Shown here: piece after piece, positions 1 to 5,201 of the stretch | How the letters are laid out: the number at the start of each line of letters is the position of its first letter | Position numbering within the stretch: the stretch's first letter is position 1 | Origin: CAZEHS01 sp964649745 | Lineage (GTDB): Bacteria > Bacillota > Clostridia > Peptostreptococcales > Acidaminobacteraceae | DNA length: 14,817 nt | Direction: 5' to 3' | Assembly (NCBI GenBank): GCA_964649745.1 | Contig: CAZYQI010000051.1 | Location: 1 to 14,817 of the forward strand | Notes under the pieces: model-generated | Databases searched by the model: none | The model's input: only the letters and a program-made list of their open reading frames with translations | Told to the model about the DNA's origin: nothing | Translations under genes and position numbers: made by a program

Positions 1-54
1 CTTTGCAAGGGAGCGCTGGGCGCTCAACCGGATGTTGGTGAGTCGTGGGTCCAT
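1..54 (-). CDS. N-terminus of an unidentified protein, cut by window edge
   Basis: On the minus strand an ATG at 54-52 opens a frame that stays open to the window edge, encoding MDPRLTNIRLSAQRSLAK. A good ribosome binding site (GGAGG, read from 68-64) lies nine bases upstream of the ATG. Only 18 codons are visible and I do not recognise the family. It reads in the same direction as the tRNA operon to its right but is separated from it by the terminator at 100-122, so it probably has its own promoter; the minus-strand TACAAT at 91-86 could be its -10, but no convincing -35 is seen. The start signals are what support this call. Confidence 0.5.
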   Translation of the reverse strand, partial: MDPRLTNIRLSAQRSLAK

Positions 55-99
55 GGGCAGAGTCCTCCGTGGAATTGGTGTTTATATTGTAGCACAACG

Positions 100-122
100 A
101 AAAAGAGACCCGGAGGTCTCTT
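100..122 (-). terminator. Rho-independent terminator of the tRNA operon
   Basis: A perfect 8-bp inverted repeat (AAGAGACC at 103-110 and GGTCTCTT at 115-122) with a 4-base loop is followed on the minus strand by a T-run (104-100). It sits downstream of tRNA-Val and tRNA-Ala in their direction of transcription. Confidence 0.85.
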
Positions 123-174
123 ACTTCTGCGGACGCACATAGGTTCTGGTGATCCTAAATGTTTTGTCCGACGA

Positions 175-250
175 TGGTGGAGGTAAGGGGGCTCGAACCC
201 CTGACCTCATGGCTGCCAGCCATGCGCTCTCCCAGCTGAGCTATACCCCC
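175..250 (-). tRNA. tRNA-Ala (anticodon GGC)
   Basis: The reverse complement folds as a complete 76-base tRNA with encoded CCA. The acceptor GGGGGTA pairs with TACCTCC, with one G-T wobble. The D arm is AGCTCAGCTGGGAGAGC, the anticodon arm is CATGG-CTGGCAG-CCATG with anticodon GGC, and the T loop is TTCGAGC. The CCA corresponds to plus-strand TGG at 175-177. It decodes alanine GCC/GCU codons. It is cotranscribed with the tRNA-Val upstream. Confidence 0.96.
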
Positions 251-281
251 ATATGTGGCTGTTCTCTGGTGAAAACAGCGT

Positions 282-357
282 TGGTGCGAGATGCGGGACT
301 CGAACCCACGACTCCTTGCACGTCAAGCAAGCACTCTACCAGCTGAGTTAATCTCGC
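282..357 (-). tRNA. tRNA-Val (anticodon GAC)
   Basis: The reverse complement gives a full 76-base tRNA with encoded CCA (plus-strand TGG at 282-284). The acceptor GCGAGAT pairs perfectly with ATCTCGC. The anticodon arm CTTGC-TTGACGT-GCAAG carries anticodon GAC, and the T loop is TTCGAGT. It decodes valine GUC/GUU codons and is the first gene after the promoter at 371-399. Confidence 0.96.
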
Positions 358-370
358 ATGTCACTATATC

Positions 371-399
371 ATTATAAGAAGGGGGCTGGGTTTCGTCAA
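371..399 (-). promoter_or_regulatory. Strong housekeeping promoter of the tRNA operon
   Basis: On the minus strand there is TTGACG (399-394), a 17-base spacer, and TATAAT (376-371), which is almost the full sigma-70/sigma-A consensus. Predicted transcription starts near 364, just before the tRNA-Val 5' end at 357, as expected for a stable RNA operon. Confidence 0.9.
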
Positions 400-523
400 G
401 TGTGGATTTGCAAATGTTTTAATTAATTTTGATGAAACTTTTTCCGGGTGTGATACGTCATAGTAATCAGAGGTTAATGTTAACGACCATAAGGGCGTCT
501 TAAGCGATTGGGAGATGACGGGG

Positions 524-793
524 ATGAAGGTTGGCAAGATCGTGATTTTTATGGCTTTGACAGGGGTTTTACTCATAGGGGTTACGCTCTATGGCTGCAG
601 CAGAGGACTGATGGATCAGGGGAAGGAATCCCGCTGGGAGCTGCCGACCACCCCTGCTGTGTCCCTGCACGATAAAGTAGGGGTGCTTCGCCGAGAAAGG
701 TCACTGCGTCCGATCGGCCATCGTAATGCGCCACGGTTCACCGAGAAAAGCGAAGAAATTATCCATCAACTCAGGATCCGTGAGCCTGTATAG
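524..793 (+). CDS. Small membrane-anchored or lipoprotein-like hypothetical protein
   Basis: This encodes 89 residues if started at the ATG at 524, which has GGGAG (510-514) nine bases upstream; the in-frame ATG at 515 lies too close to that motif. Residues 4-24 form one hydrophobic segment ending in LYGC (Cys25). This resembles a lipobox, although tyrosine at -2 is unusual, so it may be a lipoprotein or a simple membrane anchor. The remainder is polar and charged, ending in a predicted helical EEIIHQLRIRE stretch, and should lie outside the cell. I do not recognise a family. It stands alone: the next gene has its own promoter and riboswitch. The function is unknown, and its reality rests on the ribosome binding site and the signal-like N-terminus. 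Confidence 0.6.
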   Translation: MKVGKIVIFMALTGVLLIGVTLYGCSRGLMDQGKESRWELPTTPAVSLHDKVGVLRRERSLRPIGHRNAPRFTEKSEEIIHQLRIREPV

Positions 794-811
794 AAATAGA
801 AATACAAGTAT

Positions 812-841
812 ATGATTAAGATGATAAAAAAGTGGTATAAT
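812..841 (+). promoter_or_regulatory. Promoter of the riboswitch-controlled gene
   Basis: A perfect -10 box TATAAT (836-841) is preceded by TGG, making an extended -10 (TGnTATAAT). The -35 region is weak (ATGATT at 812-817, 18-base spacer). Transcription would start near 848, just upstream of the c-di-AMP aptamer. Confidence 0.7.
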
Positions 842-855
842 TTTCTTACAACTCA

Positions 856-989
856 ATGGCAATCGCTTAGTTCTGCAGATGCAGAAGCGGGGGAACCAAT
901 TTTCAGGGGTGTATCTTCACTGTGTGAAGTAGGGCAACTCTTTCAGCCCAAACCCGGCAGCTAACCTCGTAGGCGTTGATAGAGGAGGA
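856..989 (+). ncRNA. c-di-AMP riboswitch aptamer (ydaO/yuaA type)
   Basis: The conserved landmarks of the ydaO/yuaA class occur in order: AATCGCTTAG (861-870), the hairpin TTCTGCAGATGCAGAA, GCGGGGGAACCAA (887-899), AGGGGTG (905-911), AGGGCAAC...GCCC, and CCCGGCAGCTAACCTCGTAGGCGTT, ending near AGGAGGA (983-989). This family binds cyclic di-AMP and usually turns genes off by promoting termination. Its targets include potassium and osmolyte transport and cell-wall functions. The edges are approximate to about ten bases. A terminator follows at 1035-1066, so transcription attenuation in front of the acetyltransferase gene is the expected mechanism. Confidence 0.93.
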
Positions 990-1034
990 CAGGGGTCCAA
1001 TTTGACCCAGGTCTTGGTTTTGCATCCAAAAACC

Positions 1035-1066
1035 AGAACTGTGCTCTTGGCAGTTCTTTTGTTTTT
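1035..1066 (+). terminator. Riboswitch expression platform: intrinsic terminator
   Basis: AGAACTG (1035-1041) pairs with CAGTTCT (1051-1057), followed by TTTGTTTTT. An upstream stretch, CTTGGTTTT at 1014-1022, can instead pair with AAAAACCAG (1028-1036). This would occupy the left arm and act as an antiterminator. The element lies between the aptamer and the acetyltransferase start. Confidence 0.82.
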
Positions 1067-1104
1067 GGTCTCCTCCTGCCAAACTAATTTCATGGGAGGT
1101 CAAT

Positions 1105-1719
1105 ATGCTGAGAGTTGAAATGAAGAAGATGGTTTTGGAAAAGCCCGTTTCTGTTAGAAAGGCAGTACCGGAGGATTTGGAAAAGATCATTCAGATTGCG
1201 TCATCGGTTGGGACCACACACAAGGATTCCGAGCAAGGGTTTCTTGTGGATGATTATATCCATGACCGGTATAATGCACGCAAAAAAATGCGGGGAGCTT
1301 TGAAGGTATTGGATCATTTCTATGTGGCTGAAATTAAGAATGATTTGGTCGGTTTTCTAATGGCATACCGGAAGGAACAGTGGCTTTTGGAGAATCCTGG
1401 CTGGATTGAAGCCGTTCATTGGCATCCGGGCTTTAAAAGTGCGCTTCTTGGAGATTTTGCGCTGGTGGACAAAACCGCAGTTCGTGCGGACCTTACCGGC
1501 CAGGGGATTGGGAGCCAGCTGTATGTAAGCTTAGTTGAGGCTCTTAAGCAGGATTCGATTGACACCCTATTGGCGGAAACGATTATTGATCCTGTCCCAA
1601 ACTTCGCATCCCTGAATTTTAGAAAGAAACAGCGCTATCAGCTGGCGGGTATGCGGTATGAGTTCTATAACAGCAAGATTTATACGGACCTGGTTTATTA
1701 TAAGAACATATTGACCTGA
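1105..1719 (+). CDS. GNAT-family N-acetyltransferase
   Basis: This encodes 204 residues. It starts at the ATG at 1105, with GGGAGG six bases upstream. The N-terminal VRKAVPEDLEKIIQIASSV (residues 17-35) is typical of GNAT beta1-alpha1. The central FYVAEIKNDLVGFLMAYR (72-89) corresponds to beta2-beta3. Residues 128-144 (RADLTGQGIGSQLYVSL) form the acetyl-CoA pyrophosphate-binding loop and helix. The C-terminal half keeps the expected alternation, with an aromatic-rich end. Acetyl-CoA-dependent transfer to an amine is therefore well supported, but the acceptor cannot be read from the sequence. The c-di-AMP riboswitch upstream suggests a link to osmotic or cell-envelope homeostasis. It appears to be transcribed alone. 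The 293 bases after it hold no gene that I can support. Confidence 0.85.
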   Translation: MLRVEMKKMVLEKPVSVRKAVPEDLEKIIQIASSVGTTHKDSEQGFLVDDYIHDRYNARKKMRGALKVLDHFYVAEIKNDLVGFLMAYRKEQWLLENPGWIEAVHWHPGFKSALLGDFALVDKTAVRADLTGQGIGSQLYVSLVEALKQDSIDTLLAETIIDPVPNFASLNFRKKQRYQLAGMRYEFYNSKIYTDLVYYKNILT

Positions 1720-1951
1720 ATCTCTCCTGCGCGGCATCTTTCAAAATGAAGCTTTCTTCCCGGCAAGTTTCTTTTGTTGCTTTATTCCGAAAATACGAAA
1801 AATTTTGTGATTGTCGGGAGGATTTCGTGAAGGGATGGAGAATAGTTAACATGCACTGTTTATTCATTGTTAAGCCGGTTGCTTTCAATAAGCAAATAAC
1901 TGGCCAAAAAAACGTTTTCCAGGGGGTGTTACGGAAATATTTTAACTGTTC

Positions 1952-1980
1952 TTGTTTTTTTGTAAAGATACCAGTATGAT
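1952..1980 (+). promoter_or_regulatory. Promoter of the NSS transporter operon
   Basis: TTGTTT (1952-1957), a 17-base spacer and TATGAT (1975-1980) form a reasonable sigma-A promoter 33 bases before the TTG start codon. The -10 box lies inside the palindrome at 1967-1986. Confidence 0.65.
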
Positions 1981-1986
1981 GGTATC
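1967..1986 (+). promoter_or_regulatory. Palindromic operator-like site over the -10 box
   Basis: GATACCA (1967-1973) and TGGTATC (1980-1986) are perfect 7-bp inverted half-sites spaced six bases apart, covering the -10 hexamer of the transporter promoter. Position and symmetry suggest a repressor site. No regulator gene lies beside it, so the protein is unknown. Confidence 0.55.
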
Positions 1987-2012
1987 AAATAGAACAAAAG
2001 GAGGTTAATCAA

Positions 2013-3599
2013 TTGGCAGAAAAGAGAGAAAGCTGGGGAAGTAAGATCGGTTTGGTTCTTGCTATGGCAGGAAACGCAGTTGGTTTGGGGAACTTCTGGC
2101 GTTATCCATACCAGGCAGCAAAAAATGGCGGCGGCGCGTTTATGCTTCCGTACTTCGGTGCACTTATTCTTATGGGTATTCCGCTGATGCTTGTAGAGTG
2201 GAACCTGGGCCGTATGGGTGGCAAATATGGCCACGGTACACTGGGCCCTATGGTTTACCTGCAGGCTCGGGAAGGCGTTAAACCAAGAACGGCGATTCTG
2301 CTGGGCGCAATGGCCGGCGGTCTGGCTCTTGGCGTTACACTCCTTGTTAACTCCTATTACAACCACATCATCGGTTGGACACTTGGTTATACCTGGCTGT
2401 CACTGACAGGCGCCTACATGAGCCCTGACATCAACACCGGACAGTTCTTTGTTGATTACATACAGAACCCGGTATATGTATTCGGTTTCTGGCTCTTAGC
2501 TCTTGTCACTCTTCTTATGACGGCTATGGGCGGTATCCAGCAGGGCGTTGAGCGGATGGCGAAGATTCTGATGCCTCTGATCTACGTTTTCGGTGTTATT
2601 CTGATCATCCGTACTCTGACTCTTGGCGCTCCGAACCCGGCACACCCGGATTGGACACCTATAGCAGGTCTGGATTTTGTCTGGACACCACGATGGCAGG
2701 ACCTGAACTGGAATGCCACCATGGCTGCCTGCGGGCAAATCTTCTTTACACTGTCTCTTGGTATGGGTATCATATGTAACTATGCTTCTTATCTGAAGCC
2801 TGATGACGATATCGTGCTTTCCGGTTTCACGACGGTATCCCTTAATGAAATCGCTGAAGTAATCATGGGCGGTACGATTGCTATTCCGATTGCTTACGCA
2901 TTCATGGGTCCGGAAGGTCTTGGCAAGTCCATTGGTCTTTCCTTTATCGCACTGCCAAGTCTGTTCCGTGAAATGGGCTTTGGCAACCTGATGGGTGCTA
3001 TCTGGTTCTTGCTGCTTGCTTTTGCAGGTCTTACATCCGCAATTGCTATGTACAACTATCTGGTTGCATTGTTGATGGAAAATACAAGCATGAACCGGAG
3101 CAAGGCTGCCATTTTGGTATTCTTCGGTTATATTCTGGTGGGTATGCCTGTTGCGCTGGAGCCAATCATTACAAAAACGGCAGATCTCATGTATTTTACA
3201 GAAGTGGATAACTGGGTAGGCAACTTCTTCCTGTTCATCCTCGGTTTGATTGAAATCATCGTTACCGGCTGGCTATATGGTAAGGCTGGTCATGAAGAGA
3301 TGAACCGTGGTGCTTACTGGAAGGTTCCAACTTGGCTGTATAAGTACTTCATTCAAGGGATCACACCCTGTGTTATGATATTCGTACTGGTTATGTACGT
3401 TATGGACACAGCAAAACAAGGCTACTATAAATGGGTACCTGATTTTGTGGCGGGTAACGCAGTCCTGATTCCGTGGGTGCAGGCAGGACGCCTGATGGTT
3501 TTCGGCGTTGTTATTGTAGGAGCTATTCAAACGTACTACGCAATCAAGCGGTCTTATGCAATTGAGATCCAAACTAACGAAGTTTCTATACGCAAATAA
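2013..3599 (+). CDS. Neurotransmitter:sodium symporter (NSS) family amino acid transporter
   Basis: This encodes 528 residues from a TTG start at 2013, chosen because AAGGAGGT (1998-2005) sits seven bases upstream. The NSS signature is clear: GNAVGLGNFWRYPYQAAKNGGGAFMLPY (residues 20-47) covers the unwound sodium/substrate-binding TM1 and the start of TM2, and about eleven to twelve hydrophobic helices follow. Bacterial NSS proteins (for example MhsT, LeuT, MetP) import amino acids with sodium. The C-terminal extension beyond the LeuT core and the tiny downstream gene match the MetP/MetS two-component arrangement. The substrate cannot be assigned from the sequence. Being just upstream of a proline fermentation locus, an amino acid fuel is plausible, but that is inference. 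Regulation probably acts through the palindrome over its promoter. Confidence 0.93.
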   Translation: MAEKRESWGSKIGLVLAMAGNAVGLGNFWRYPYQAAKNGGGAFMLPYFGALILMGIPLMLVEWNLGRMGGKYGHGTLGPMVYLQAREGVKPRTAILLGAMAGGLALGVTLLVNSYYNHIIGWTLGYTWLSLTGAYMSPDINTGQFFVDYIQNPVYVFGFWLLALVTLLMTAMGGIQQGVERMAKILMPLIYVFGVILIIRTLTLGAPNPAHPDWTPIAGLDFVWTPRWQDLNWNATMAACGQIFFTLSLGMGIICNYASYLKPDDDIVLSGFTTVSLNEIAEVIMGGTIAIPIAYAFMGPEGLGKSIGLSFIALPSLFREMGFGNLMGAIWFLLLAFAGLTSAIAMYNYLVALLMENTSMNRSKAAILVFFGYILVGMPVALEPIITKTADLMYFTEVDNWVGNFFLFILGLIEIIVTGWLYGKAGHEEMNRGAYWKVPTWLYKYFIQGITPCVMIFVLVMYVMDTAKQGYYKWVPDFVAGNAVLIPWVQAGRLMVFGVVIVGAIQTYYAIKRSYAIEIQTNEVSIRK

Positions 3600-3611
3600 G
3601 GAGGGGCGACT

Positions 3612-3710
3612 ATGCAACCTGGTTCACTGTTCTTTTTAGCATTGGCTTGGGGTTTGATACTTGGAGCCTCTGTGATTTCACTGACATCTTTGATTAAACA
3701 CAGCAAGTAA
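3612..3710 (+). CDS. MetS-like small subunit of the NSS transporter
   Basis: This very short gene encodes 32 residues (ATG 3612, TAA 3708-3710). It starts 12 bases after the transporter stop, with GGAGGGG (3600-3606) as ribosome binding site. The product begins MQPGSLFFLALAWGLILGAS and continues as one hydrophobic helix with a basic tail (IKHSK). This layout, a single helix encoded immediately after an NSS gene, is that of the MetS/NSS small-subunit family. In corynebacterial MetPS that subunit is needed for transport of methionine and alanine. Here it should sit in the cytoplasmic membrane with the upstream transporter. It is shorter than corynebacterial MetS but in the range of clostridial small subunits. 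Confidence 0.8.
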   Translation: MQPGSLFFLALAWGLILGASVISLTSLIKHSK

Positions 3711-3720
3711 CAAAAAACTG

Positions 3721-3752
3721 AAAAGCCCCCACCCTGTGGTGGGGGCTTTTTT
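3721..3752 (+). terminator. Strong intrinsic terminator after the NSS operon
   Basis: AAAAGCCCCCACC (3721-3733) and GGTGGGGGCTTTT (3738-3750) form a perfect 13-bp stem with a CTGT loop, ending in a T-run to 3752. The GGAGG of the next gene begins at 3753, so that gene's ribosome binding site touches the terminator. Confidence 0.93.
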
Positions 3753-3763
3753 GGAGGAACTGA

Positions 3764-4435
3764 ATGAAAAGAGAACTTGTCAATACGCTGCAGGATCTGG
3801 ATAAACAGCTCAAAAAGTTTTATGATCCGGCCAAGCAAGCGAAATACAGCAAAAATATCAGCGGACTTATAGAAAAATACAAGGTTCTTGAAACCCAAGA
3901 ACGTCATGAAGAAACTTATGTCAGCCTTATGAAGCGAGGCAGCGAGCTGTTGAATGCAACGAATCTGAAGGATGAGAAGAAACTGGAGTACTTCCTCAGA
4001 TACTGTCATGCGGCATACTACGACTTTACTGATAATACAAAACCATTGAGCTGGATTATTCGGGGCTTTATGATTACGACAATCTTCTTTTACATGATGG
4101 CGCCCCAGTATTACGGTTATATTTTGCCGCTGATTATGGTGGTTCCGGTCTTCTTGGGAATAAGGGGCATGAAGAAGAGAAATCTTAATGCGTTGATAAC
4201 AGGCTGTGCGATATTGCCCTTGGGTGTCATGGTGGGTGTAACACATCTTAAAATGATGTCATTGGCGGTGGTGGATTATGGCGCCTATATCGCTAAACAG
4301 GCGGCCATGTATGGGATACCGGTAGAAACGGCCTCTGGGCTGCTCAGTGTATTTAATGTGATAAGCCTGATTCTCGTCGGTGTTGGGTCCGCAACTGCAT
4401 TCCTTGCTGTAAAACATAGTAAGATGTTTATCTGA
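3764..4435 (+). CDS. Hypothetical four-helix membrane protein
   Basis: This encodes 223 residues. It starts at the ATG at 3764, with GGAGG (3753-3757) six bases upstream. Residues 1-92 are soluble, helical and highly charged (many Lys, Glu), with heptad-like spacing that could form a coiled coil. Four hydrophobic stretches follow: about 98-115, 118-136, 143-160 and 199-217. I do not recognise the family. No promoter is evident between the terminator at 3721-3752 and the start codon, so expression seems to depend on readthrough from the NSS operon or on a promoter further upstream. A hairpin terminator at 4449-4477 closes the unit. It could be an accessory membrane protein of the transporter operon, but that is only suggested by position. 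Confidence 0.75.
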   Translation: MKRELVNTLQDLDKQLKKFYDPAKQAKYSKNISGLIEKYKVLETQERHEETYVSLMKRGSELLNATNLKDEKKLEYFLRYCHAAYYDFTDNTKPLSWIIRGFMITTIFFYMMAPQYYGYILPLIMVVPVFLGIRGMKKRNLNALITGCAILPLGVMVGVTHLKMMSLAVVDYGAYIAKQAAMYGIPVETASGLLSVFNVISLILVGVGSATAFLAVKHSKMFI

Positions 4436-4448
4436 AGATGCTGCTCTT

Positions 4449-4477
4449 AACCCCGTTCCCATGCGAACGGGGTTTTT
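4449..4477 (+). terminator. Intrinsic terminator
   Basis: AACCCCGTTC (4449-4458) pairs with GAACGGGGTT (4465-4474) around a 6-base loop, followed by T's to 4477. It ends the membrane-protein gene and isolates the prdR unit. Confidence 0.92.
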
Positions 4478-4490
4478 ACATTTTGTCTCA

Positions 4491-4520
4491 TTGCGTATGA
4501 ACCTTCTGAAGTGCTAAGAT
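4491..4520 (+). promoter_or_regulatory. Promoter of the prdR unit
   Basis: TTGCGT (4491-4496), an 18-base spacer and TAAGAT (4515-4520) with an upstream TG (extended -10) form a moderate sigma-A promoter. Transcription would start near 4527. That makes the ATG at 4527 unlikely as a start and favours 4575. Confidence 0.6.
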
Positions 4521-4530
4521 AGGTGTATGC

Positions 4531-4559
4531 AACGGATGAGAAGGGATGCATTCTCCGTT
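4531..4559 (+). other. Leader hairpin before the PrdR-coupled gene
   Basis: AACGGA (4531-4536) pairs perfectly with TCCGTT (4554-4559). GAA (4540-4542) pairs with TTC (4551-4553) inside, leaving a three-base bulge on the left. The hairpin sits between the predicted transcription start and the ribosome binding site at 4565-4571, so it may influence translation of the two-gene unit. No T-run follows it. Confidence 0.4.
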
Positions 4560-4574
4560 GAACTGGGAGGGCGT

Positions 4575-5201
4575 ATGTTTAAGAGTAAAAAACAGCCGCG
4601 CATGGACATTGGCATGGAATCGGGAACCTACCGATTGGTTGTCGATTATTTTGATGTAAAGGATAAAATAAGGATTCGCGAAGCACTGTACGCTTGTATT
4701 GCGGAGACTTACGGGGATCTCCTTCTTCAGGTGGACTCAGCGTTTATGAATAAAAAGATCAGTGGCAAGGAAGGCAGTTGGATCGATGGACTGATTCAAT
4801 GGATTCGTAGCAATGGGTTGCTATTTGAGAACTTCACATTCAGAAGAGAAGTGCCGGGAAGTGTTCTTGGCGGCCTTCTGGGCAGCAAGGTTCCTGTTGC
4901 AGGCTACAGGGTTGGCGCATTGATTGGCAAAGACCACATTATGGAAGCCGTGCTGCGTCACAAGGAAATTGACATGGGGGTTCACGTCGGCTGCGGGCTC
5001 GTGGAAGCTGCCCGTGAAACGTTGCTGAAAGAATTTTGCAGTGGCATTATTGATGAATTTAATTTTTCAAATTACTATGCGATTGATTTTTACGATTACG
5101 ATATGGTGGGCCGCTGCGTTTTGAAGAGTTCGTCCCGAGACCTGCTGGAAGCGGCGAAGACAGAACTTGAATCGAGGTTCCTATGTTTCAAAAACAACTA
5201 A
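4575..5201 (+). CDS. Unrecognised soluble protein translationally coupled to prdR
   Basis: This encodes 208 residues if started at the ATG at 4575, which has GGGAGGG (4565-4571) just upstream. An in-frame ATG at 4527 would add 16 residues but lies at the predicted transcription start and has a poor ribosome binding site. There are no membrane segments or signal peptide, so it should be cytoplasmic. A central Gly-rich stretch (VPGSVLGGLLGSKVPVAGYR, about residues 95-114) and a Cys-containing MGVHVGCGLVEAARE (about 136-150) are the most distinctive parts. I do not recognise the family. Its last 19 bases overlap the start of prdR, and the two share one promoter. A role in PrdR signalling or in proline metabolism is therefore reasonable, but it is inferred from context only. 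Confidence 0.8.
   Translation: MFKSKKQPRMDIGMESGTYRLVVDYFDVKDKIRIREALYACIAETYGDLLLQVDSAFMNKKISGKEGSWIDGLIQWIRSNGLLFENFTFRREVPGSVLGGLLGSKVPVAGYRVGALIGKDHIMEAVLRHKEIDMGVHVGCGLVEAARETLLKEFCSGIIDEFNFSNYYAIDFYDYDMVGRCVLKSSSRDLLEAAKTELESRFLCFKNN

Noticed and set aside
149..346. A 65-codon plus-strand open frame
   Set aside because: It runs antisense through both tRNA genes; the familiar GARTPDL-like peptide is a common artefact of reading a tRNA backwards.
1720..1951. Possible small gene or terminator between the acetyltransferase and the transporter promoter
   Set aside because: Short frames on both strands here lack good ribosome binding sites and recognisable sequence, and no clear GC-rich hairpin with a T-run was found.
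3554..4246. A 230-codon open frame on the minus strand
   Set aside because: It crosses the terminator at 3721-3752 and lies opposite the membrane-protein gene; no ribosome binding site or domain was seen.
4527..4574. ATG at 4527 as the start of the PrdR-coupled gene
   Set aside because: It coincides with the predicted transcription start of the promoter at 4491-4520 and has a poor ribosome binding site; the ATG at 4575 follows GGGAGGG.
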